A DNA stretch of 64,000 nucleotides from Planococcus salinus (GCF_003719725.1 NZ_RIAX01000003.1:1-64000); one strand, 5' to 3'. Counted from the stretch's first letter, positions 7,925 through 16,889 are shown. Notes: a model not told the origin generated them from the letters alone. Translations and numbers: made by a program.

Positions 7925-9040
7925 TCATTTTGTTAACCGAAGTTCATGAAAAATCGATGACAGCTTCGATTGAATCTTTTTTTGGTCGTATTGTTGCGCG
8001 GTTTGATAAGCGGCTTGTCCCACTTGTTGTTTCTGCTGATCCGACAGCGCCGTGTACTCGGCCATTCCACGGGCCAAATCTTCGGGGTTGCCGGGTTCTG
8101 TCAACCAGCCATTTTCGTTTTCTTCCACGTAATCGAGAATCCCGCCGATGCGGCTGGCCAGGATCGGCGTTCCGCAAGCCATCGCTTCAAGACCCACCAA
8201 ACCGAGGCTCTCGCCTTTTCGGGTGGTCGGGAAGATGAACAACTCAACCAGGTTATAGATGGCGGCCAGGTCTTTGTGTTTCATGAGCGGAAAATGGATG
8301 ACGGAATCATCCAGGCCGAGCTGTGACTTCATCGCAAAAAATGCGTCATCGTCTTTGCCCGACCCCACCATGATCAGCCGTGTCCGGTCTTTTTCCTCGG
8401 GATGGGCTGCTAAAAAAAGTGCAAACGCCTGTAATAAATGGTCCCATCCTTTGCCGACGTCCATCCGGCCGACATAGCCGAAATAACGGTAGGCCGGGTC
8501 TAGCTGGTAATGCTTCATGTACTGCGGATTTTGTTCTCTATTCGGGTAAAATACTTCTGAATTGACTCCTCCCGAAGGAAAAATGCGGATGGGTGTTGCC
8601 GCCTGGTATTTTTCCTGGACGAGCCGTTCGTAATAATGTGAAGGTGTAATGATCAATGTGGATTTTTTCAGCAGCCGTTTAACGTAGGGCTGGAATTTTT
8701 CCTGCGAAGCCACTTCCGGAACGACGTCACTGCCATGGACATTGGTGACGATGCGGACCGAAGGCTTGAGTTTTTTCAGCAGCAGCAGCGGAAATGCATT
8801 ATGTGCCGCGTAATGGACATAAATGGCATCGTGCTTGCCGGACAGGCCTTTGCGGACAATATTGGCATAATGCCCAGCATAGCCCAGCGCTTTTTTCAGC
8901 TTGCCGGTCTTTTTCCTGAGCACCGCCTTGTCCACGGTGAATCCTTCGTCTTTCAAAATGGCTTCCGTGTTCTGGACAAAAACGCCGTAGCTTGGAAATG
9001 CCTGAGAAGGATACATATTCGATACGAGCAGAATGTTCAA
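7925..9040 (-). CDS. GT4-family glycosyltransferase (TuaC-like)
   Basis: The product is 371 residues and starts at a TTG (9040) with GGAAGG 6 bases upstream. Two Rossmann-like domains are visible. The N-terminus (MNILLVSNMYPS) is typical, a GYVGRMDVGKGWDHL motif opens the donor domain, and the E-x7-E nucleotide-sugar motif is GESLGLVGLEAMACGTPI (about residue 277). GT4 enzymes are retaining transferases acting at the cytoplasmic membrane face on lipid-linked acceptors. It lies 22 bases downstream of galU and 16 bases upstream of the O-antigen-ligase-like gene. The resemblance to the teichuronic acid protein TuaC is by layout and context; the sugar transferred is not known. Confidence 0.8.
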   Translation of the reverse strand: MNILLVSNMYPSQAFPSYGVFVQNTEAILKDEGFTVDKAVLRKKTGKLKKALGYAGHYANIVRKGLSGKHDAIYVHYAAHNAFPLLLLKKLKPSVRIVTNVHGSDVVPEVASQEKFQPYVKRLLKKSTLIITPSHYYERLVQEKYQAATPIRIFPSGGVNSEVFYPNREQNPQYMKHYQLDPAYRYFGYVGRMDVGKGWDHLLQAFALFLAAHPEEKDRTRLIMVGSGKDDDAFFAMKSQLGLDDSVIHFPLMKHKDLAAIYNLVELFIFPTTRKGESLGLVGLEAMACGTPILASRIGGILDYVEENENGWLTEPGNPEDLARGMAEYTALSDQQKQQVGQAAYQTAQQYDQKKIQSKLSSIFHELRLTK

Positions 9041-9062
9041 CTATATCCTTCCTTTCCCCTGA

Positions 9063-9935
9063 TCAACTGTATTGTTCGAGCTTTTTCTTCATGAATTTGA
9101 TCAAATCGTCGTGAAGATCCGGACGCTGCAACGCGAATTCCAGCGTCGTTTCCACAAAGCCGAGCTTTTCCCCGACATCGTAGCGGTCACCATTGAATTC
9201 ATAACCGTAAACATTCTGGACGGCATTCAATTGTTCGATGGCATCCGTCAGCTGAATTTCGCCGCCCGCTCCGATTTTCATCTGATCGAGAAAACCAAAG
9301 ATTTCCGGGTTGAAAATATAGCGGCCGATGATCGCCAAATTGGACGGTGCTGTGCCGGCTCTCGGCTTCTCGACGAATCTGTTGGCTTTGTATAATTTTC
9401 CGTTCTGTTCCGACGGATCGATGATGCCGTACCGGTACGTTTCCGCTTCCGGCACTTCCATGACACCGATGATCGATGACTGCGTGGCTTCGTATTGTTC
9501 CATCAATTGCTTGAGGCCCGGCTTTTCGGATTGGATGATGTCATCCCCGAGCAGCACGGCAAACGGTTCGTCGCCGATGAATTTGCGCGCAGTCCATACC
9601 GCGTGACCAAGGCCGAGCGGTGATTTTTGACGGATGTAATGAATATCCACCTTGCTCGGCAGCTGTACCGCGTTCAGCAATTCGAATTTCTCGGATTCCA
9701 GCAGGCGGGATTCCAGCAGATGTGCCGAGTCGAAGTGATCTTCGATTGCCCGTTTGTCTTTGCCGGTGACGATGATGATGTCTTCGATGCCGGATTCGAC
9801 CGCTTCTTCGACGATGTACTGAATCGTCGGCTTGTCGACGATCGGCAGCATCTCCTTCGGCATCGCTTTGGTGGCCGGCAAGAAACGTGTCCCAAGCCCC
9901 GCTGCCGGGATGATCGCTTTTCTCACTTTTTTCAT
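9063..9935 (-). CDS. galU: UTP-glucose-1-phosphate uridylyltransferase
   Basis: GalU makes UDP-glucose from UTP and glucose-1-phosphate. The ATG at 9935 follows AGGAGG at good spacing and gives 290 residues, the normal length; the longer frame to 9962 lacks a better start. The nucleotidyltransferase signature [20 protein letters not shown] is at residues 10-29, and VEKPRAG and [13 protein letters not shown] follow further on. It heads the leftward three-gene operon, presumably supplying activated glucose to the GT4 enzyme next door. Other uses of UDP-glucose, such as glycolipid anchors, are equally possible. Confidence 0.95.
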   Translation of the reverse strand: MKKVRKAIIPAAGLGTRFLPATKAMPKEMLPIVDKPTIQYIVEEAVESGIEDIIIVTGKDKRAIEDHFDSAHLLESRLLESEKFELLNAVQLPSKVDIHYIRQKSPLGLGHAVWTARKFIGDEPFAVLLGDDIIQSEKPGLKQLMEQYEATQSSIIGVMEVPEAETYRYGIIDPSEQNGKLYKANRFVEKPRAGTAPSNLAIIGRYIFNPEIFGFLDQMKIGAGGEIQLTDAIEQLNAVQNVYGYEFNGDRYDVGEKLGFVETTLEFALQRPDLHDDLIKFMKKKLEQYS

Positions 9936-9990
9936 CAGTACCGCCTCCTGTGTCAGTTGCATTTACAGTAAAATATTTCTCTTCCAAACA

Positions 9991-10115
9991 AGAAATCGCT
10001 CCAGGCGGACGCTTTCCGCGGGCACGGCTTCAGCCTCCTCGTCGCTGCGCTCCTGCGGGGTCTTCAGCTCATGTCGCTCCCGCAGGAGTCGCCGCCTTTC
10101 GCTCTTTCTTTTGGT
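9991..10115 (+). repeat. Dispersed repeat family A, left copy
   Basis: This matches the reverse complement of 13869-14091. Shared blocks include AGGCGGACGCTTTCCGCGGG within an almost identical 50-base end (one mismatch), CCTGCGGGGTCTTCAGCTC in the middle, and GGAGTCGCCGCCTT plus TTTCTTTTGGT at the other end. The right copy has about 100 extra internal bases. Such G+C-rich elements fill intergenic gaps in Bacillales and carry no gene. Confidence 0.75.
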
Positions 10116-10191
10116 ATCAATTGGAAATTCACAAGTGGGAATTTAGTAGAAGTAAACGAAAGAGCAGACCTCTTTCTCACTACTTTTATAA

Positions 10192-10316
10192 AAGATATGG
10201 AGCAAAACAGCGGAGACTCCAGCGGGATAGCGAAGTGCCGAAATCCACTCGGGCGCCCAGCCCGAGTTAGTTCGGCGCAAGCCCGCAGGAAAGCGGAGCT
10301 GTTTTGCGGAATATCT
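10192..10316 (+). repeat. Dispersed repeat family B, left copy
   Basis: This is an inverted copy of 13600-13778. The first 56 bases from GGAGCAAAACAGCGGAGACT onward are identical apart from the edges, followed by the shared blocks CGAGTTAGTTCGGCGCAAGC and AGCTGTTTTGCGGAATATC. The element ends are themselves inverted (GCAAAACAGC / GCTGTTTTGC). It ends 6 bases before the stop codon of the wecC-like gene. With family A it fills the 9936-10321 gap; nothing else is seen there. Confidence 0.75.
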
Positions 10317-10321
10317 ACTTT

Positions 10322-11593
10322 TTAGTTCTTCGAATCTCCGAGTACGTAGACATCAAAGCCTGCTTGCTCCCACTTGGCGCGGTCGATGCTGTTTTTGGCA
10401 TCGATGACGATTTTATTGGCCAGGTTGGTCAAGGTCGTTGGATCGATTTCTTTGAACGCCTTGTGCTCGGTCAGGATGACGAGCGCCGAGGCTTCGTTTG
10501 TGGCCTGCTCGAAGTTTTGCGTCTGTTCCGGCAGGTTGTTTTCTTTGATATGCGGATCGTACGCTGTGATGTTCATGTTGCGCACGCGGAACTGGTTGAC
10601 GACTTCGACGGACGGGCTTTCGCGCATGTCGTCGATGTTGCCTTTGAATGCCAGGCCGAGTACAGCGATTTTCGGTTCTTTGATGCCTTTGGCAGCGAGG
10701 ATGTCCGCTGTCAATTGGGCTGTATAGGATGGCATGCCGTCGTTTGTGCGGCGTGCCAGATGAATCATTTTTGCTTTCTCCGGGTCGAGTTCGACGAGGA
10801 ACCAGGGATCGACTGCGATGCAGTGGCCGCCGACGCCCGGTCCCGGCGTGTGAATGTTGACGCGCGGGTGATAGTTGGCCAGTTTGATGGCTTCCCAGAT
10901 GTTGACACCGATGTTCTGTGCAATCATCGCCAGTTCGTTGGCGAACGCGATGTTGACGTCGCGGTATGTATTTTCCATCACTTTGACGAGCTCTGCAGTT
11001 GTGGCATCGGTTTCGTGCATGGTGCCTTCGACGAAGGATTGGTACAGTTCGGTTGTCATGCGGGAAGATTCTTCGTTGATGCCGCCGATGATACGGTCGT
11101 TCGACACCAGCTCACGGAATACTTTGCCGGGAATGACGCGTTCCGGTGAGTGGGACACGAATAATTCCGTACCGATTTCAAGGCCGGATTTAACGAGTTC
11201 CGGAATCATGACGTTTTCCACCGTTTTCGGCGGAACGGTCGATTCCAGAATGACCAGGTTGCCTTTTTTCAAATACGGCACGACGTTGGCTGTTGCCTGG
11301 CGCACATACTCGAGTTCCGCGGTTTTGTCTTCTTTGATCGGTGACGGCACAGCGATGATGAAGACGTCCGCTTCCACCGGTTCCGTATCCGCCGTCAACG
11401 ATCCGGCATCCACTGCCAGCTGAAGCCGCTCTTCCAAACCGTGTTCTTCAATGTGCAATTCTTTGTTGCGAATCATTTTGACCGCTTTTTCATTGATATC
11501 GACACCGTGTACTTTGTGTCCGTGGTTGGCAAACATGACGGCTGTCGGCAAGCCGATATAGCCGAGGCCGACAACACAGATGGATTTCTTCAT
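10322..11593 (-). CDS. wecC: UDP-N-acetyl-D-mannosamine dehydrogenase-type nucleotide sugar dehydrogenase
   Basis: The 423-residue product belongs to the UDP-glucose/GDP-mannose dehydrogenase family: NAD-binding motif VVGLGYIGLPTAV (residues 7-19), the central helix, and catalytic Cys258 in GPGVGGHCIAVDPW. That GGHCIAVDPWF context is typical of WecC-type UDP-ManNAc dehydrogenases; UDP-glucose dehydrogenases usually read differently around the Cys. The predicted product is UDP-ManNAc uronate. AAAGGAGA precedes the ATG at 11593. It is 16 bases downstream of tagA, which uses UDP-ManNAc. A role as UDP-glucose dehydrogenase (TuaD-like) remains possible. The start of the adjoining repeat B lies just beyond its stop codon. 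Confidence 0.8.
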   Translation of the reverse strand: MKKSICVVGLGYIGLPTAVMFANHGHKVHGVDINEKAVKMIRNKELHIEEHGLEERLQLAVDAGSLTADTEPVEADVFIIAVPSPIKEDKTAELEYVRQATANVVPYLKKGNLVILESTVPPKTVENVMIPELVKSGLEIGTELFVSHSPERVIPGKVFRELVSNDRIIGGINEESSRMTTELYQSFVEGTMHETDATTAELVKVMENTYRDVNIAFANELAMIAQNIGVNIWEAIKLANYHPRVNIHTPGPGVGGHCIAVDPWFLVELDPEKAKMIHLARRTNDGMPSYTAQLTADILAAKGIKEPKIAVLGLAFKGNIDDMRESPSVEVVNQFRVRNMNITAYDPHIKENNLPEQTQNFEQATNEASALVILTEHKAFKEIDPTTLTNLANKIVIDAKNSIDRAKWEQAGFDVYVLGDSKN

Positions 11594-11609
11594 TTTAGAC
11601 TTATCTCCT

Positions 11610-12323
11610 TTAGCGTGATCGCATTACTTTCATCAAAAAGATCGGCAAGTTCAATTGCCGCTTGAAACGGGATGGGCTGGACAACAGACGGTACAGCCAT
11701 TCGATGCCATATTTGCGGAACAGTTCCGGCGCACGTTTGACGGTGCCGGAGAATACATCAAAACTGCCGCCCACTCCCTGGAATACAAGGACGTTCGGCA
11801 GCTTGGACATGTTCCGTTGAATCCACAGTTCCTGTTTCGGACTGCCGAGTGCCACAAAAATGATTCGCGCACCGCTGTCACGGATTTTCCGGACGAGTGC
11901 GTCTTCGTCTTTGTGATAGCCGTTCGTATAGCCGGCAATCGGGATGGCGGGATGCGTCGCGCGGATATTGGAAATCGCTTTGGTGACGACTTCTTCCTTG
12001 GCACCGTAGAAATAAACCGGATGGCCCTGTTCTTCCGCAAATTTCAGCAGGTTCGCCATCATATCGACACCGGTGACGCGTGAATTGATGTTGCCGCCTT
12101 TCAGACGGGCCGCCAGCAGAATGCCGATGCCGTCTGCAATTTGGTAAGTGGACGAGTTGATCAGCTTTTTGACTTGTTCGTCACGCTGAGCCGCCATCAC
12201 TTTTTCAGGATTGACCGCAATGATCGTCGACTGTCTGCCGTGCGCCATGCGTCCCTCTAAATCTTCTATTATACCTTCATATGACAGGGGTGAAACATGG
12301 ACCCCCAAATATTTTTCTTTCAT
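11610..12323 (-). CDS. tagA: WecG/TagA-family N-acetylmannosaminyltransferase
   Basis: The ATG at 12323 has GAGGG 9 bases upstream and gives 237 residues, close to family length; the longer frame to 12389 has no such site. Family motifs are AVNPEKVMAAQ (about residue 43), QIADGIGILLAARL with the likely catalytic Asp (about 68), VYFYGAKEEVV, and IIFVALGSPKQELWIQRN (about 163). TagA transfers ManNAc from UDP-ManNAc to lipid-linked GlcNAc, the first committed step of wall teichoic acid or of the secondary cell wall polymer. Here it is divergent from csaB and co-oriented with the wecC-like gene, which favours the SLH-binding polymer. Confidence 0.9.
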   Translation of the reverse strand: MKEKYLGVHVSPLSYEGIIEDLEGRMAHGRQSTIIAVNPEKVMAAQRDEQVKKLINSSTYQIADGIGILLAARLKGGNINSRVTGVDMMANLLKFAEEQGHPVYFYGAKEEVVTKAISNIRATHPAIPIAGYTNGYHKDEDALVRKIRDSGARIIFVALGSPKQELWIQRNMSKLPNVLVFQGVGGSFDVFSGTVKRAPELFRKYGIEWLYRLLSSPSRFKRQLNLPIFLMKVMRSR

Positions 12324-12383
12324 GTTATAAACCCTCGATTCACTGGCTTTCAATTTTAATAGTATAGCAGATTTTTTATGGAG

Positions 12384-12413
12384 TTGCACAGCTCGATTGA
12401 CAAGTGATAGAAT
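12384..12413 (+). promoter_or_regulatory. Promoter of csaB
   Basis: TTGCAC (12384-12389), an 18-base spacer and TAGAAT (12408-12413) lie 46 bases upstream of the GTG start. A minus-strand TATACT in the same short divergent interval (about 12361-12366) may serve tagA. Confidence 0.45.
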
Positions 12414-12459
12414 TTAGCAAGGACAAGGCTTTGACGCCTTAGTTTGAGGAGGAAAAAGA

Positions 12460-13572
12460 GTGAAAATTGTACTATCCGGCTTCTATGGATTGGGCAACAC
12501 GGGTGACGAAGCCATCCTGAAAGCCATTGTTGATAATTTGCGTGCGGAATTGAACAATCCCGACCTCACCGTCTTTTCGCTTTCACCGGAACAGACGGCG
12601 AAAGAATACAATGTCAAATCGATCTACCGCGCCTGGCGCCGTGAAAATAAAGAAAAAGTCAAAGCATTGCGCAGCGCTGACCTGCTGATTTCCGGAGGCG
12701 GCGGTTTGCTGCAGGATACATATCCGACGAAATTCCTGTTTGGTCCGTTGCCTTATTACTTGCTGATCGTGCTGCTGGCGAAACTGTGCGGAACAAAAGT
12801 CATGTTCTTTTCACAGGGAATCGGCCCGGTCACATCCAAATGGGGCAAGTTCCTGATGAAAGTGCTCGCCAATCGAGCTGATTTTATCACAGTGCGTGAC
12901 CAGTATTCAAAAGATTACTTACAGAAATTAGGCGTTACACGGCCGGAGTCGGTCGTTACGGCCGACATCGTCTTCGCGTTCAAAGCGGACGAAGAAGACC
13001 GTGCCTATAACTCGCTGCCGCTGACCGGTGATGAAAAGATCGTCGCCGTCACGGTGCGTCCGTGGTTCGACAATCCTGACTATATCGAAAAAACCGCACG
13101 CCTGCTCGATGACTTGATCGAACAGCGCGGCGTGACGCCGGTGTTTGTGCCGATGGAAGGCAAATACGACGTGCCCGCTTCACAGGATGTCATGTCGAAA
13201 ATGAAGCATGCGGACAAAACGCATCTGCTCGGTTCGGACTTCACGCCGAATGAATTTTTGAATTTCATTCGCCATGCGGAGTTGACCGTCGGGCTGCGCC
13301 TGCATGCGCTGATTTTCTCGGCATTGTCGAATGTCCCCCACCTCGGGTTCAGCTACGACAAAAAAGTCGAAAGCTTCCTGAAACGCTCCGGCATGTGGGA
13401 GTACTCGTTCCGCCTCGGCGAAATCGATGAAACCCGCCTGCTAGAAAATGCGTTATATCTATTGGACAACAAACAACAGGCACAAGCCATCATCGAGCCG
13501 AACGTCGCGAAACTGCACGCAGAGGCGATGCGGAATATTGAGTTGCTGGAAGAGAAGTTTGTGAAACGGTAA
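12460..13572 (+). CDS. csaB: Polysaccharide pyruvyl transferase
   Basis: CsaB adds ketal pyruvate to ManNAc of the lipid-linked secondary cell wall polymer repeat; the modified sugar is the ligand of SLH domains. The 370-residue protein starts at a GTG with GAGGAGG upstream. It shows FYGLGNTGDEAIL near the N-terminus (residues 7-19), LLISGGGGLLQDTYPTKF (about 78), MFFSQGIGPV (about 113), and the conserved GLRLHALIFSAL (about 279) with the Arg and His expected in this family. It is divergent from tagA. Repeats B' and A' follow without a clear terminator. The presence of eight SLH proteins in the window supports the assignment. Confidence 0.92.
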   Translation: MKIVLSGFYGLGNTGDEAILKAIVDNLRAELNNPDLTVFSLSPEQTAKEYNVKSIYRAWRRENKEKVKALRSADLLISGGGGLLQDTYPTKFLFGPLPYYLLIVLLAKLCGTKVMFFSQGIGPVTSKWGKFLMKVLANRADFITVRDQYSKDYLQKLGVTRPESVVTADIVFAFKADEEDRAYNSLPLTGDEKIVAVTVRPWFDNPDYIEKTARLLDDLIEQRGVTPVFVPMEGKYDVPASQDVMSKMKHADKTHLLGSDFTPNEFLNFIRHAELTVGLRLHALIFSALSNVPHLGFSYDKKVESFLKRSGMWEYSFRLGEIDETRLLENALYLLDNKQQAQAIIEPNVAKLHAEAMRNIELLEEKFVKR

Positions 13573-13599
13573 AGTTGAATTAAATATCTTTGCGTATCG

Positions 13600-13778
13600 A
13601 TATTCCGCAAAACAGCTGCGCTTTCGGGCCCACAGGATGTGGGTCATGGAGCTGGCGCGACAGGACGTCGCGTTGCCAGCTGCCGCGGGCTTGCGCCGAA
13701 CTAACTCGTGCTGTCGCCCGAGTGGATTTCGGCACTTCGCTATCCCGCTGGAGTCTCCGCTGTTTTGCTCCACATCTT
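13600..13778 (-). repeat. Dispersed repeat family B, right copy (inverted)
   Basis: This is the reverse complement of the element at 10192-10316, with about 55 additional internal bases. The insert contains its own short hairpins (GGATGTGGG region and the GGCGCGACAGG/CGTCGCGTTGCC region). It lies 28 bases after csaB. Confidence 0.75.
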
Positions 13779-13868
13779 TAAATGAGCTAGACGTTTCTTA
13801 CAAAGTTTGGTGAAAATCTGAAGTTCTATGTAATAGCTAGTGCTTTCATTTGTAAGCATCGATGTGAA

Positions 13869-14091
13869 ACCAAAAGAAAAAGCGTAAGGCGGCGACTCCA
13901 GCCGGAGCAGTGACGGAGCAAAGCGACGGAGCGACGCGAGCTGAAGACCCCGCAGGAAGCGAGTTGGGCAAAAGCAATTTGCCCAACTCGTTTGCGACGA
14001 AGCTAGCGCAGCGATGCAGGAGCACCGTTCTTTTCAGTGACGAGGAGGCTGAAGCCGTGCCCGCGGAAAGCGTCCGCCTGAAGCGATTTCT
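13869..14091 (-). repeat. Dispersed repeat family A, right copy (inverted)
   Basis: This is the reverse complement of family A at 9991-10115 with an extra internal block. That block contains the hairpin GAGTTGGGCAAA...TTTGCCCAACTC. It ends 24 bases before the next start codon. Families B and A fill most of the 13573-14114 gap; the 90 bases between them show nothing recognisable. Confidence 0.75.
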
Positions 14092-14114
14092 TCAATAGAT
14101 AAGGAAGGAACTGA

Positions 14115-15290
14115 ATGATGAAAATTTTATTGGCTACGACTTATGATTATCCGCATTTGGGCGGCTTGTCGACGCATATGACGACGCTGAAGACGGGTCT
14201 TGAAAAACTGGGGCACACGGTCGAGACGTTGTCATTTACTGATGTCGCTAAATGGCGTCGTGACTGGATTGCGCGTGCTCCGTCGTTTTTATTGAACAAA
14301 GCCTCTTTGGGTGCCGGTTATGTCTGGACGTTGAACCGCCGCCAGGGATTTTTGGAAGATATGCTGAAAGATGAGAAGTACCAGTCGTTCGACCTCGTCA
14401 ACGGACAGGATGTTTTTGCGACGCGCGCTTCGATCAATGTCGGCTTGCCGACGGTTACGACGACGCACGGTTATTTGACGTACGAAGGCATTTCGAAAGG
14501 ATCTGTCGGCGAAGACAGCAAACACAAACAAAGATTGCTGGACGTCGAGTTCAGCATGTACAAGAAAACGCGTGCCGTCATCACGGTGGATACGCGCATC
14601 AAAGAATACATCAAGCGTGAAACAGGCGTCGAAGCGACGATGATCAAAAACTTCATCAACGTCGAAGACTTTAAGCCGGAAGTGGAGCGCCGCGCGGAAT
14701 TCCGCGACAAATACAAGTTCTCGCAGGATGAATTGATTTTCTTCATTCCCCGCAGGTTGACGAAGAAAAACGGTGTGATTTATCCGATTTTGTCGTTTCC
14801 TCCTGTGCTGGAGAAATACCCGAATGCCCGGTTGGTGTTCGCGGGTACCGGTGAAATGATGGATACGATGAAAGCGAAAGCGAAAGAATTGGGCATCGCG
14901 GATCGTGTGACGATGCTCGGCGCTGTTGATCACAAAGACATGATTCAATATTACGCGCTGAGTGATGTGGCGCTCGTCCCTTCCATTTACTCGTCGGGTG
15001 TCGAAGAAGCGACGTCGATTTCCGCGCTGGAAGCGATGGGCTCGGGTATTCCGTTGATTGCCTGCGCTGTTGGCGGCCTGAAGGAAATCGTCGATCATGA
15101 AAAAGACGGCTTGCTCGTCGAAGAACAGAATGTCGAAGATTTGACGAATGCGATGATCCACTTGCTGGATGAACCGGAATTCGGCCAAAGACTGGCAAAG
15201 GCCGCCCGCGAGAAAATCGTCGCGGAGTACTCGCATTTTGCGGCAGCCGAGAAATACGAAGCCATTTACAAACAAGCATTGAAAAAATGA
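14115..15290 (+). CDS. GT4-family glycosyltransferase
   Basis: The 391-residue protein starts at 14115 or at the next codon (ATGATG), with AAGGAAGG upstream. It has the two-domain layout of GT4 transferases: HLGGLSTHMTTLKTGLEKLG at the N-terminus (about residues 13-32), FIPRRLTKKNGVIYPILSF at the domain boundary, LVFAGTGEMMDTM, and the E-x7-E motif EEATSISALEAMGSGIPLIA (about 297-316). It should add a hexose or derivative to a lipid-linked glycan at the cytoplasmic membrane face. It is followed after 78 bases by the MurJ-like flippase, suggesting that the two act in one export route. The donor sugar is unknown. Confidence 0.8.
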   Translation: MMKILLATTYDYPHLGGLSTHMTTLKTGLEKLGHTVETLSFTDVAKWRRDWIARAPSFLLNKASLGAGYVWTLNRRQGFLEDMLKDEKYQSFDLVNGQDVFATRASINVGLPTVTTTHGYLTYEGISKGSVGEDSKHKQRLLDVEFSMYKKTRAVITVDTRIKEYIKRETGVEATMIKNFINVEDFKPEVERRAEFRDKYKFSQDELIFFIPRRLTKKNGVIYPILSFPPVLEKYPNARLVFAGTGEMMDTMKAKAKELGIADRVTMLGAVDHKDMIQYYALSDVALVPSIYSSGVEEATSISALEAMGSGIPLIACAVGGLKEIVDHEKDGLLVEEQNVEDLTNAMIHLLDEPEFGQRLAKAAREKIVAEYSHFAAAEKYEAIYKQALKK

Positions 15291-15328
15291 GTTTCGGGCG
15301 AGAGGAGACCGTTCCTTTCGCCTATTTG

Positions 15329-15349
15329 AATTGTGTGCGTGCCAGGCAC
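15329..15349 (+). repeat. Short dispersed palindrome GTGCCTGGCAC, copy 1
   Basis: The 21-base stretch reading AATTGTGTGCGTGCCAGGCAC occurs here. An inverted identical copy lies at 37725-37745 and a close inverted variant at 19600-19624. The centre (GTGCC-x-GGCAC) is palindromic. Confidence 0.7.
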
Positions 15350-15368
15350 CCGGAAAGAAGGGAAATTG

Positions 15369-16889
15369 ATGTCGAGTCTTAAAAAAGCGGCGATCTGGAC
15401 GACAGGGCTTGCGCTGCTGTTGAAATTGTCCGGCTTTCTGCGCGAATCGATCGTGGCGAGGGAGTTCGGAGCGTCTGATGCGACAGATGGCTACTTTCTG
15501 GCGTTTTCGTTCATCACGCTGGTCGTGGCGATGATTGCGACCGGATTCAATAATGTTTTCCTGCCGATGTATATTAAACGAAGGCAGGACGGTACAGGCG
15601 CAACCGAAAATAACGCCAATGCCTTGCTGAACTGGACGATGATCATTTTCATCGGCGTGTCGGTCGCCGGCTGGTTTTCCGCCGAATGGCTCGTGCCGTT
15701 CGTTTACCGCAGCATGACGCCTGGAGCGGAAGCCATAGCGGTGGAAATGACTGAAGTGTTTTTCATCTTTATGGTGTTCATCGCGCTCGCCGGCCTGCTG
15801 GAATCGTATTTACAGTCACGCCGTATTTTCGTTCCGACATTGGTGTCGAAACTGCTGGCTACCTTGATGGCCGCTGTTTTCGCCCTGCTGTTCAGTGATG
15901 TATGGGGCATCTATTCCGTTGCGTATGGCTTTGTGTTCGGAACCATCGTCGGTGCGGCCATCCAGGTGTTTTACTTGATCAAATCGGATTATTCGTGGAA
16001 GCCGACACTGCAGATGGAATCGGATTTCCGCAAAGCGTTTTTGGTTTTGATCGTCCCTTCCCTGCTGAATTCTGTGGTGGGGCAAGTGAATTTATTCGTC
16101 AATAAAGCCTTTGCTTCCGGTACGGGATTTGAAGGCGCGGTCACGTATTTGAACTACTCGCAGCTGATCGTCAGTATCCCGAACGCCATTTATGCGGCGA
16201 CGTTGGCGGCCATCATCTTCACATTGATGAGCGAACAGACGAATGATTTCGCGAAGTTCAAAGATACGGTGTTCCGTGGCATGGAGATTTCGTTTGTGAC
16301 GCTCGTGCCGATTGCGGTCGGCTTGCTCGTCGTCGGTGACGCGGCTATTGCGTTCATCTATGAGCGCGGGGCGTTTACGGAAGCTGACACGGCCAACACA
16401 CACATTGCATTATTGTTTTACTTGCCGATCATCATTTTCCAGGGCATGCAACTGATTTTGTCGAAGTCGATGTACGCACGCGGCAAAACGGCCGTCGTGT
16501 TCAAGATTTCGGTGACGACGATTCTGGTCAACCTGGTGTTGAACTGGCTGCTCGTCGACCGTTTCGGCTACGTCGCCTTGGCGTTCGCCGCGTCGGTCGT
16601 GTCGATTTACTATTTCACGATTTCGATGATCGTCGTCTACAGTGACCTGGGCATGGATCAATTCAAGCGCTTCGCGTCGATGGCCATTCGCGTCATCCTG
16701 CCGGCTGCCGTCATGGGGCTGGTCGTGGCGCTCGCAAAAATTGGTTTGGGTGCGAATGAATGGTATTCACTTGTGCAGCTGGCTGTGCTCGTGCCAATCG
16801 GTGTCTTTGTTTATGCGGTGATGCTGCGCTTTGTGCATCCGGAAGGTTTCAAGCGTTTCCTCGGATTGTTGAAGCGCGGGAAGAAATGA
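15369..16889 (+). CDS. MurJ/MviN-like lipid-linked oligosaccharide flippase
   Basis: The ATG at 15369 is chosen over the frame start at 15333 because GAAGGGAAA lies just upstream and the N-terminus then begins at the first helix; the product is 506 residues. It has about fourteen hydrophobic segments and the MurJ-family N-terminus KLSGFLRESIVAREFGASDA, with the charged residues lining the central cavity. The family flips lipid II or other polyprenyl-linked glycans. Because it sits after csaB and a GT4 gene rather than with peptidoglycan genes, it may export the secondary cell wall polymer, like CsaA beside CsaB in Bacillus anthracis. A lipid II role cannot be excluded. Confidence 0.85.
   Translation: MSSLKKAAIWTTGLALLLKLSGFLRESIVAREFGASDATDGYFLAFSFITLVVAMIATGFNNVFLPMYIKRRQDGTGATENNANALLNWTMIIFIGVSVAGWFSAEWLVPFVYRSMTPGAEAIAVEMTEVFFIFMVFIALAGLLESYLQSRRIFVPTLVSKLLATLMAAVFALLFSDVWGIYSVAYGFVFGTIVGAAIQVFYLIKSDYSWKPTLQMESDFRKAFLVLIVPSLLNSVVGQVNLFVNKAFASGTGFEGAVTYLNYSQLIVSIPNAIYAATLAAIIFTLMSEQTNDFAKFKDTVFRGMEISFVTLVPIAVGLLVVGDAAIAFIYERGAFTEADTANTHIALLFYLPIIIFQGMQLILSKSMYARGKTAVVFKISVTTILVNLVLNWLLVDRFGYVALAFAASVVSIYYFTISMIVVYSDLGMDQFKRFASMAIRVILPAAVMGLVVALAKIGLGANEWYSLVQLAVLVPIGVFVYAVMLRFVHPEGFKRFLGLLKRGKK

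Noticed and set aside
10304..11149. 281-residue plus-strand frame
   Set aside because: Antisense shadow of the wecC-like gene; composition is typical of a reversed coding strand.
12397..12402. TTGACA as the csaB -35 box
   Set aside because: No acceptable -10 box at 16-18 bases; TTGCAC-18-TAGAAT just upstream fits better.
9991..14091. Insertion sequence or composite transposon around wecC-tagA-csaB
   Set aside because: No transposase or target-site duplication is visible; the flanks are non-coding dispersed repeats.
14289..15275. 328-residue minus-strand frame rich in Phe, Arg and His
   Set aside because: Antisense of the GT4 gene, which has clear family motifs.
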